Shown one piece after another: positions 1 to 6,583 of a stretch of DNA of 7,345 nt. The notes beneath the pieces are model-generated. The model saw only the letters and a list, made by a program, of their open reading frames with translations, made no database searches and was not told where the DNA came from. Source of the stretch: OMOG01 sp041485845 (lineage in GTDB: Bacteria; Acidobacteriota; Terriglobia; Bryobacterales; Bryobacteraceae). A program made the position numbers and the translations under genes. Position 1 is the stretch's first letter, and each line of letters opens with the position of its first letter. The stretch covers positions 1-7,345 of the forward strand of contig JBGPKH010000463.1 in the NCBI GenBank assembly GCA_041485845.1, written 5' to 3'.

Positions 1-3000
1 AACGGTCTGCGCCGGCGTGGTGCGGGTGTTGGTCTCGTCGGTAATCCACCGTCCTTGGGGCATGGCGCCGCTGTTGGCTACGGTGGCCGCAACCCGCGCC
101 ATCTGGAACGGCGATGCCACCACCTGCCCCTGCCCGTACGAGGATTGCGGCAGCGATTTCTTCAACTGCGCCGCGGTGTTCGGCGCGGCCCCGGCTATGC
201 CCAGCAGGTTCGCGGTATCCCACAGCGGCTGCGAGCCCACGTCGTAAGTGCCCAATTGCGCGAAGTAGGCATTGCACGAGGCCACGATCCCGTGTTGCAT
301 ATTCACGGTCCCGTGCGGCGCCTGGTCCTGGACGTCGTCGCGAATGGGCCGGTTCGATCCGTGGATGAAGTTGCCCACGCGTCCGTCGGGCAACCGGATG
401 CATTCGTAGGTCTTGTGCGCGAGCGACGCATCCTTGCGCAGCGCTGCCATGGCCGTGACTACTTTGAAAGTCGAGCCCGGGGGATAGAGGCCATAGCGTG
501 CGCGGTCGAGATACGGGTTGGCTTGCTCCTCTCCAGTCGCACCCTCGGGGGGTAACGGGAAGCTCACCGCGGCCAGCAGGTCTCCGGTGGCCGGGTCCAT
601 GACCACCGCGGCGCCGCGGTCCTGTTTCGCCTGCTTCAACTGGTTGCGGAGGATCTCGGCGACCTTCACCTGGAGCCGCGCGTCGATCGACATGCGCACG
701 TCTCGCGGGCGGTCGAGCACTTTGCGCACGGCGGGATTCTGCGGGTCGTAGCGATGGCGCAGCAGCGGGACCAGCTCGCGGTAATCGTAGCGGATGACAC
801 GCTCGGTCCTGCCGGTCCGTGGATTCTTGACTTCCATCAGCGTCGGGCGGTCGTCGTAGCCGCGGAGGCGGCGCGCGGAATCGCGTTCGACGTAGGAGGT
901 GTTGGTGGCGCCCCAGCGCATGCGCGTGCGCAGGTCGCCGAGGAGATCGAAGGTGAGGCCGCCGAACGGATAGTGCCGGCTTTCGGTCCGCGGGCAGGCG
1001 CGGTCGATATCGATGCCCAGTTGCCGATACTCGGCGCGGTGCTTTTCGAGGAGCGGCCAGTCGCTGGTGGCGAGCGGCAGGCCGTTGCGGTCGAAGATGG
1101 CGCCTTTGGGGATCTCGGCCATGACGAGCTGAAGGCGCGGGTTGTATTGGTAGCGGCGCGCTCCATCGGCCTGCACTACCAGCGTGCCTTCGCCCATGAC
1201 GGCGGCGCTGCGGAGGACCTGCACGTAGGCGGCTTTGGCGAGCACCAGCGCGCCCGCGACGCCGAAGATCCAGGCGAGCGTGCGCGATGAGACCGGCATG
1301 CTGGAAGCCAAGCGGACAGGCCGGGAGGCCTGTCCCACTGAGATCGACAGCAGAATGGCGATCACCGCGAAATTCGCCAGCATCGCAGTGCGGCCGTAGC
1401 TGAGGAACGGCGTCACCACGCCCGAAAGCGGCAACACGCCAAGCGCGCCGGCGGAGATCAGCAAAAGCTGGAGCGCGGTAGCCGCAGCGAGTCCCGCGGC
1501 AAGGAAGCACTCGTAATCCGTGCGGGCGCGTTCGGCGATGCGCAGCGCGCGATAAACGATCAGCGCGAAGAGCCCGAAGACCGCGGCCACGCCCAGGAAT
1601 CCCCACTCCTCGCCTAGAGCCGAGAGGATGAGATCGGTGTGCGCGGCGGGAACCAACTGAGGATCGCCGAGCCCGATTCCCGTGCCGGAAATGCCGCCGG
1701 TGCCGAAGGCCCAAAGCGAGTGCGCCAGTTGGTCGCCGCCGTGGATCGGGTTGTCCCATGGAGAGAGCCACATGGTGACGCGCTCGCCCACGGTGTGCGG
1801 GACGCCGATGTAGTAACCGAGGGCAAAGCCCGCCGCCATCAGGGCCAGGCCGATCACCGGCACCGCCGCGCTGCCGCGCGCGACCCCGTAGAGCGCCAGG
1901 AACAGGCAGGCGAAGACCAGCGCGGGGCCCATGTCTTTCTGCAGAAAGAAGAAGATCAGCGAGAGAACCACCGACACCAGCGCCGGCAGTGTGTACTCCA
2001 CCGGCGGAATATCGAACCGGCGGGTGAGCGCGGCGAGCGAGGCGCGGGTCTCGCGGGCGTGACGCAAAACGTCCCAGCGCGTTCCGAAGTATCCCGCGAG
2101 GAAAAACACCAGCAGGAGGCGGATGACCTCGACCGGCTGAAATCCGAACAGGTTGACCTTGGCGTCGCTGGCGCCGGGGCCGCGTCCGAAGAGAATCAGC
2201 AGCACCGAGAGCCCGAAGCTCGCGAGCAGCGGCACGTAGCTCAGCTTGCCGGACAGCCGCTCGTAATTGACCGCGCTCAGCGCGGCCAGCAGAATGCACC
2301 CGCCCACCAGCCCTTGCGCGAAATCCACGAACAACAGGGTGTCCCGTACCGGATCGCGCAGGCTCACCATCAGGGTCAGGCCCACGCCGCTGAGCAGCAA
2401 CACTGCGGGCAGCAGCGACTGGTCGCCGCGGAAACCGCGCACGCTCCACCACGCGTGCACCAACAGAAACGCGCCCAGGAACAGCGCCCACCACAGGAAG
2501 AACGAGCGGCGGAACTGGCTCGGGCGCCGAACAACGACGAGCGGCTTCCAGTCGCGGAGTTGCTCGCCGGTGAGCAGCGCCTCCGATTCGCGAGTTCCCA
2601 GACGGTCGCGAAGGTTCTTGAGGCCGCGGACGGTTCCCAGATCCTCGGCGGTCACCCGAATGCGCGCCACGGCGCCCACGTTGGCCAGCCCGCCCGAGAG
2701 GTAGTAGATCTTGCGCGCGGCCAACTCGCGCTCGGCCGCGTCGGGGAACAGCGTGTTGAGCGCCGGCAGCAGCTCCTCGCGCGCGCTCAGCTCATTCAGG
2801 TTGAGCAGTTTCTTCCCGGCGAGTCCCTGCCCGGCCTCGGCCAGCGCCGCCGATTTCGACTGGTAGACCAGGTACAGCCCGATGGACACGAGCAGCCCCG
2901 CGCCCAGAATCCAGGCCAGTTCGCCGCTGCGCCACAGCGTCCGCTGACGCGGCAGGCGCCGGATCTCCGCGCGCTCTACTGCTTTGCTGCGCGTGACTGC

Positions 3001-3003
3001 CAT
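1..3003 (-). CDS. SEDS glycosyltransferase (FtsW/RodA family) fused to class B penicillin-binding protein, 3' partial
   Basis: One frame of 1001 codons runs without a stop to the left edge. Family knowledge: SEDS proteins polymerise lipid II into glycan strands and their partner class B PBPs cross-link them; here both are on one chain. Residues 29-47 are a TM helix, followed by about 120 probably extracytoplasmic residues. The SEDS core (about 167-556) shows FGFQPVEV (286-293), QKDMGPAL (355-362), DQLAHSLWAFGTGG (424-437), AAHTDLI (453-459, with Asp457 the likely catalytic residue), GEEWGFLG (464-471) and TPFLSYGRT (531-539). A second TM helix (about 577-595) starts the PBP part, with IPKGAIFDRNG (631-641), the active-site STFK (844-847) and SCN (909-911). 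The KTG motif and C-terminus are beyond the window. ATG 3003 is the only plausible start before TM1; its ribosome site is weak, consistent with coupling to the kinase gene it overlaps. The PBP resembles PbpA/PBP2-type proteins; whether the pair serves elongation or division is not decidable here. Confidence 0.93.
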   Translation of the reverse strand, partial: MAVTRSKAVERAEIRRLPRQRTLWRSGELAWILGAGLLVSIGLYLVYQSKSAALAEAGQGLAGKKLLNLNELSAREELLPALNTLFPDAAERELAARKIYYLSGGLANVGAVARIRVTAEDLGTVRGLKNLRDRLGTRESEALLTGEQLRDWKPLVVVRRPSQFRRSFFLWWALFLGAFLLVHAWWSVRGFRGDQSLLPAVLLLSGVGLTLMVSLRDPVRDTLLFVDFAQGLVGGCILLAALSAVNYERLSGKLSYVPLLASFGLSVLLILFGRGPGASDAKVNLFGFQPVEVIRLLLVFFLAGYFGTRWDVLRHARETRASLAALTRRFDIPPVEYTLPALVSVVLSLIFFFLQKDMGPALVFACLFLALYGVARGSAAVPVIGLALMAAGFALGYYIGVPHTVGERVTMWLSPWDNPIHGGDQLAHSLWAFGTGGISGTGIGLGDPQLVPAAHTDLILSALGEEWGFLGVAAVFGLFALIVYRALRIAERARTDYECFLAAGLAAATALQLLLISAGALGVLPLSGVVTPFLSYGRTAMLANFAVIAILLSISVGQASRPVRLASSMPVSSRTLAWIFGVAGALVLAKAAYVQVLRSAAVMGEGTLVVQADGARRYQYNPRLQLVMAEIPKGAIFDRNGLPLATSDWPLLEKHRAEYRQLGIDIDRACPRTESRHYPFGGLTFDLLGDLRTRMRWGATNTSYVERDSARRLRGYDDRPTLMEVKNPRTGRTERVIRYDYRELVPLLRHRYDPQNPAVRKVLDRPRDVRMSIDARLQVKVAEILRNQLKQAKQDRGAAVVMDPATGDLLAAVSFPLPPEGATGEEQANPYLDRARYGLYPPGSTFKVVTAMAALRKDASLAHKTYECIRLPDGRVGNFIHGSNRPIRDDVQDQAPHGTVNMQHGIVASCNAYFAQLGTYDVGSQPLWDTANLLGIAGAAPNTAAQLKKSLPQSSYGQGQVVASPFQMARVAATVANSGAMPQGRWITDETNTRTTPAQTV
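1314..1335. repeat. Perfect palindromic hairpin at the SEDS-PBP junction
   Basis: Arms of 9 bases, GGACAGGCC and GGCCTGTCC, are perfectly complementary around a 4-base loop. The element lies inside the fusion gene at codons 557-564, exactly in the linker between the last SEDS helix and the first PBP helix, encoding roughly GQASRPVR. It is read in frame without a stop. It could be a REP-like mobile palindrome, an mRNA stem-loop or a chance dyad. It lacks a T-tract and sits within a gene, so it is not a convincing terminator. Confidence 0.75.
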
Positions 3004-4988
3004 AGTTCCACGAGAGACTTCACAATAGCGGGAATCGCGCGGGGGATCTGGCCCGGCGACAGGTTGACGCCCTGCTCGATCTGTTGCAGGCGAAAGTTCA
3101 CCTGGTCGAGGCTGTTCTGCACGCGCACGATGGAGGCGTTGGTGTTGCCCCACGGGGCGATCTCCTGGTAGAGGCCCAGCGCGCGCGCGTAGTCGTCGCG
3201 CGACCGCGTGATCTGGTCCTTCTCCTGCGGCAGGCCGCGCACGTTGCGCGAGTCCCAGAACAGGCGGTCGCCGCGGTCGCGATAGCCATCGGCCAGTTGC
3301 GCCTTCTCGCGGCTGCCTAGAGGATATCCGCGCTTTTCGGCCTCTTGCAGCGCCTGGTATGCCTTATCGATGTCCTTCAGTCCGTACACGTACACGCGCG
3401 CGAGGCCCAGTTCCGGATCGGGCGATTTCGGCAGCAGCTTTTCGGCTTCCGAAAACTCGGCGACGGCATCGTTCAACTCGGCCGCGCTGCGATGGCTCAT
3501 GCCGTTGATGCGCGCCAGGTGCCCCTCGGTGAGACGCAGCTTGCCGCGCACAGAATCGTCCGGATCCATGGCGAGCGCGCGGACGAGCTGGTCACGCGCG
3601 TTCTTCCAACTGTTCTCGTAAACCGCGTCGCTGTTCCGGTAATTGTCGATCACGTGGTCCGCCGCCGCCACAAACTTCCGCTGCACCGCCTTTCGCGGTC
3701 CCCGCAACAACCAAGACGAGGAATTACCCTTGGAAAGTTCCGTCCATCGGTTCCAGATGTCGTCGAGGCCGGTCACCTGTTCGGCCGCGAGGTCGTGTTC
3801 CAGTTGCTGGCCCCGCCGGTAGAGGAGAATATCGGCGATCACCGCCCCGGCGATCCACACGGCAAGCAGCAGTGTCGCCACGCCGGCGGCGCGCCTGGCG
3901 ATGCGATATCCCTTGCCGCGCGGCTTCTTTGGGGGCCAGGTCTCCTTTGGATTCTCCTGGAAGACGATGCGGGCCTGGGTTCGGCGCGTTTCCGCTTCGC
4001 CCGTTCGGCGGGTTTCCCCGTCGCCCGCAGGGCGAGTTTCGAAGTCGCCCGTTCGGCGCGTCTCGTCGCCGGGGCCGTCTTCGCGACGGAAAGTCCGCCG
4101 CGTAGCATCCGGATCTTCGAGCGAGGCTTCCACCGTCTCGCCGCTGCGAAATTTCCGCAACTCGCCAGCGATATCGGCAGCCGATTGATAGCGCGCCTCG
4201 GGATCGGCCGCCATGGCCTTCACCAGAATGCGCCGCAGCGGCTCGGGACACGGTTCGGGCGCCGGAGGCGGTGGAATGCGCGAGCGGATCATGCGTTCCA
4301 GGCGCTCGGTGCTCTCGGCGTGATACGGCTGAAGCCCCGTGACCATTTCGTACAGCATCACCGCCAGCGACCACAGGTCCGAAAGCTCGTTGACCTGGCC
4401 CGCCTCCAGACGCTCGGGAGACCCGTAGGGCACGCTGCCGAATTCGTTGCGCGTCAAACGCCGCGACAGCGAGAGCGCTTTGGCGATGCCGAAATCCAGC
4501 ACCCGCACCTCGCCACGGGAATCGATCCGGATGTTCTTGGGCTTGATGTCGCCGTGGACAATGCCGTGAATCTCTTTGCCTTCGATGGTCACCTGGAGGT
4601 GGTGGGCGTTCTCCAGAGTTTGCGCGACAGACAGCGCCACATCGGTGGCGAACTCGGGCTCGAGCGGGCCGCGGCGCATGAGATCGGAAAGATCCTGCCC
4701 GTCGATGTACTCCATGGCGACAAAGAAGAAGCCATCCAGGTCGCCCGAATTGTAGATGCGGACCACGCGCGGGTCGATGGCCGCGAGGTGCGCCTGCAAG
4801 ACGGCGCCGCGGCGCTCGGCGTCGATGGAATCGCGCGTGTCGGGATCGGGCGCGTGCTCGATGAGTTTCAGGGCAAGGCTGCAGTGGAATTCGGTATCCT
4901 GTGCCAGGTACACGTCGGCCATACCGCCGCGGCCCAGCTTGCTGAGGATTTCGTACTTGCCGATCTTGCGGGAGGCGGGCGCGATCAT
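2976..4988 (-). CDS. Transmembrane Ser/Thr protein kinase with extracytoplasmic TPR-like domain
   Basis: Hanks-type kinase, 670 aa. The kinase domain (about 12-280) has the glycine loop LGRGGMADVY (18-27), Lys41 in LALK, a probable helix-C Glu58, the catalytic loop HGDIKPKN (145-152), DFG (165-167) and SPE (190-192). All catalytic residues are present, but Gly146 replaces the Arg of HRD, making it a non-RD kinase. Residues 281-360 form a charged linker with four tandem ETRRTG-like octapeptides (309-340). A TM helix follows at about 368-390. The rest (391-670) is helical, with TPR-like pairs around 490-600, and would lie outside the membrane; no PASTA domain is visible. The ATG at 4988 is chosen because kinase homology starts about 10 residues later, AGGAGG lies upstream, and ATGA overlaps the phosphatase stop. 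The same frame continues 99 codons upstream, but that stretch is antisense-like compositional noise inside the phosphatase gene. It overlaps the next gene by 28 bases. Confidence 0.95.
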   Translation of the reverse strand: MIAPASRKIGKYEILSKLGRGGMADVYLAQDTEFHCSLALKLIEHAPDPDTRDSIDAERRGAVLQAHLAAIDPRVVRIYNSGDLDGFFFVAMEYIDGQDLSDLMRRGPLEPEFATDVALSVAQTLENAHHLQVTIEGKEIHGIVHGDIKPKNIRIDSRGEVRVLDFGIAKALSLSRRLTRNEFGSVPYGSPERLEAGQVNELSDLWSLAVMLYEMVTGLQPYHAESTERLERMIRSRIPPPPAPEPCPEPLRRILVKAMAADPEARYQSAADIAGELRKFRSGETVEASLEDPDATRRTFRREDGPGDETRRTGDFETRPAGDGETRRTGEAETRRTQARIVFQENPKETWPPKKPRGKGYRIARRAAGVATLLLAVWIAGAVIADILLYRRGQQLEHDLAAEQVTGLDDIWNRWTELSKGNSSSWLLRGPRKAVQRKFVAAADHVIDNYRNSDAVYENSWKNARDQLVRALAMDPDDSVRGKLRLTEGHLARINGMSHRSAAELNDAVAEFSEAEKLLPKSPDPELGLARVYVYGLKDIDKAYQALQEAEKRGYPLGSREKAQLADGYRDRGDRLFWDSRNVRGLPQEKDQITRSRDDYARALGLYQEIAPWGNTNASIVRVQNSLDQVNFRLQQIEQGVNLSPGQIPRAIPAIVKSLVELWQSRAAKQ
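3969..4064 (-). repeat. Four tandem 24-base units in the kinase gene encoding ETRRTG-type octapeptides
   Basis: Kinase residues 309-340 are four consecutive 8-residue units: ETRRTGDF, ETRPAGDG, ETRRTGEA and ETRRTQAR. The DNA units are also similar (core GAAACGCGCCGAACGGGC), so this is a recent tandem expansion. A related DATRRTF sits just before at 294-300. The repeats lie in the cytoplasmic linker between kinase domain and membrane helix. Thr residues in an acidic/basic context there are plausible autophosphorylation sites. Confidence 0.88.
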
Positions 4989-6583
4989 TGCTCTCGCCCT
5001 CCTGAGGGCGCCGCGGCGGGCTCGGGCCGGCGCCCGCCGCCCCTTCCGGCATCGCCCCTTCCCGCGGCGCCCCTTCCCGCATCCAGGAAGAAGTTTTTCT
5101 CCCGCACGGTATCCATGCGCACTTCGGGCGGCAACTCGAGAGTCGCCCGGTCGAAGACATTCCCGACAAGCGCGGGGCGGGCCCCTTCGCGCGCGGCCAA
5201 GGCTACTCCTTTGTTGCGTTGGAACGAATTGTGCAGAATCCACGCGGAGGAGGGCCCGAGAATGAGCACGCCCTCGCGCGCGCAATCGTGGATCGCGTTA
5301 CCCTTGAGAACGGGGCTGCCTTCGCCGCGGATCTCGATGCCGACTCCCGCGCCCCACACTTCGACGCCATCCACTTCCACGTCGGAACGGTTGAGCGCGA
5401 TTCCGACCGAAAGCGGCATCTGCTCATCCGCTTTGATGAGGAAGCCGCTGATGCGCGCATCCCTGACGCCCTCCGCCAACACCGCCGGCCCCTTACTCAG
5501 GGGCGCGGCGCGCAGAATGGCGAGGCGCGGCACGCGGCTGCGCAGGCTCACGCCGCTCTTGAGCGTCACCTCCTCGCGATACTCGCCGCCGAGCACTTCG
5601 ACCGTGTCTCCGGGGCGCGCTTCGGCCAAGGCTGCCGCGATGCTGGGGAACGGCGCAGCGTTGTTTCCGGCGATCAGCACCCGCGGCGTGAACGCGAGGG
5701 GCGGCGTCCACAAGCTCCGCGAAAACCACGCGGCGGCGGCGGCCAGCAGCAATCCGGCTAGAAACCAGGCTGTCCGGGGCAGGAGTTGGCCGGCTAAACG
5801 TTCGGCTGGCGCAACCGCGCCGGACACCGGCCTTGGCGTGAACTGCTCGCCCTCCACGATCAGGACGGTGACGTTGTCCTTGCCGCCCGCGCGGTTGGCC
5901 GCTTCGATCAGCTCCCGCACCTCCGCTTCCGGGTTGCCCGCGTTCCGTTCCACCGACTGGCGGATCTCGTTCGACGCCACCTGGTCGCTGAGGCCGTCGC
6001 TGCACAGCAGGAGGGCGCCATCGGGATCGAACGGGATGCGCAGCACCTCGATGAAATCCCCGTCATCCGGCGCGTGCTCCTCGGAACCTACGTCGCGGAA
6101 GACCTCGTTGCGGCGCGGGTGCCGCATGGCCTCGGCCTCGCTGAGCTCGCGATTGTCCTCGCGCTCCCCGACCGGCGAGTGGTCGTGCGTAATCTTCCGA
6201 ATCTCGCCGCGGCGGATCTGGTACAGCCGCGAATCGCCGACGTGCCCGACCACCGCCGATCCGTTGTCCAGCACCGCCACCGTGAGCACACACGCCATAC
6301 CTTCCCAATCCGGATTGGATTGGGCGGCGCGCAGGATCTCGTTGTTGGCCATGGTGATGGCTTCGCGGATGCGCTGTTCGGTAGTGCCCGTCTGGCGCTC
6401 CAGCCGCGCGCGCACGCGCGCCAACGCGATCTCCGCGGCCTTCTCGCCGGCGGCCTGCCCGCCGATGCCGTCCACCACCAGGAAGATGCCGCGGTCGGCG
6501 TCGATGTGCAACGCATCCTCGTTGTTGCTGCGCACCCGGCCGGAGTGGCTGTCGCCCGCGATCCTGAGCTTGGTCCTAACCAT
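4985..6583 (-). CDS. PP2C-family Ser/Thr phosphatase with TM helix and extracytoplasmic right-handed beta-helix
   Basis: Metal-dependent protein phosphatase, 532 aa, expected to reverse phosphorylation by the adjacent kinase. Residues 5-245 are a full PP2C domain: RSNNED (18-23), VVDGIGGQ (36-43, with Gln where His is usual), GDSRLY (116-121), CSDGLSD (194-200) and GGKDN (233-237). The metal-binding Asp residues (D38, D196, D236) are present, so it should be active. A linker leads to one hydrophobic helix (about 271-290). Residues 300-498 look like a right-handed parallel beta-helix of the DUF1565/NosD kind: FPSIAAALAEARPGDTVEVL, then short G-x-x-I/V rungs with Asn turns. If the phosphatase is cytoplasmic, this part lies outside the membrane. 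The tail (501-532) is Gly/Arg/Ala-rich and repetitive. The start at 6583 is supported by the conserved PP2C N-terminus right after it; no clear Shine-Dalgarno is visible, which fits coupling to the upstream gene. PP2C is certain; the beta-helix is likely; its ligand is unknown. Confidence 0.93.
   Translation of the reverse strand: MVRTKLRIAGDSHSGRVRSNNEDALHIDADRGIFLVVDGIGGQAAGEKAAEIALARVRARLERQTGTTEQRIREAITMANNEILRAAQSNPDWEGMACVLTVAVLDNGSAVVGHVGDSRLYQIRRGEIRKITHDHSPVGEREDNRELSEAEAMRHPRRNEVFRDVGSEEHAPDDGDFIEVLRIPFDPDGALLLCSDGLSDQVASNEIRQSVERNAGNPEAEVRELIEAANRAGGKDNVTVLIVEGEQFTPRPVSGAVAPAERLAGQLLPRTAWFLAGLLLAAAAAWFSRSLWTPPLAFTPRVLIAGNNAAPFPSIAAALAEARPGDTVEVLGGEYREEVTLKSGVSLRSRVPRLAILRAAPLSKGPAVLAEGVRDARISGFLIKADEQMPLSVGIALNRSDVEVDGVEVWGAGVGIEIRGEGSPVLKGNAIHDCAREGVLILGPSSAWILHNSFQRNKGVALAAREGARPALVGNVFDRATLELPPEVRMDTVREKNFFLDAGRGAAGRGDAGRGGGRRPEPAAAPSGGREQ
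4998..5003 (-). promoter_or_regulatory. Strong Shine-Dalgarno site for the kinase gene
   Basis: On the minus strand AGGAGG lies 9 bases before the ATG at 4988, within the last codons of the phosphatase gene. It settles the kinase start over the longer upstream frame, and it is the only strong ribosome site among the gene starts in the window. Kinase translation may therefore be both coupled to the phosphatase and independently initiated. Confidence 0.75.
5039..5083 (-). repeat. Three tandem 15-base units in the phosphatase tail encoding (D/A)AGRG
   Basis: Phosphatase residues 501-515 read DAGRG, AAGRG, DAGRG. The 15-base units differ by only a few bases and share the core GGAAGGGGC. They begin a Gly/Arg/Ala-rich tail that follows the beta-helix. 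The tail looks disordered and is likely to vary in copy number between relatives. Confidence 0.85.

Noticed and set aside
1..1299. PBP as a separate gene starting at the ATG at 1299
   Set aside because: No stop separates it from the SEDS part and no Shine-Dalgarno precedes the ATG; kept only as a possible internal start.
1314..1335. Rho-independent terminator between SEDS and PBP
   Set aside because: No T-tract follows the stem and the reading frame continues through it.
1639..3171. A plus-strand open frame of 510 codons antisense to the SEDS module
   Set aside because: Its Gln/Arg/Glu-rich low-complexity translation mirrors the Leu/Val codons of membrane helices on the other strand; no recognisable motif.
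4989..5285. A 99-residue N-terminal extension of the kinase
   Set aside because: It overlaps the phosphatase C-terminus, is Arg-rich noise, and the ATG at 4988 has a strong Shine-Dalgarno site and a 4-base coupling overlap.
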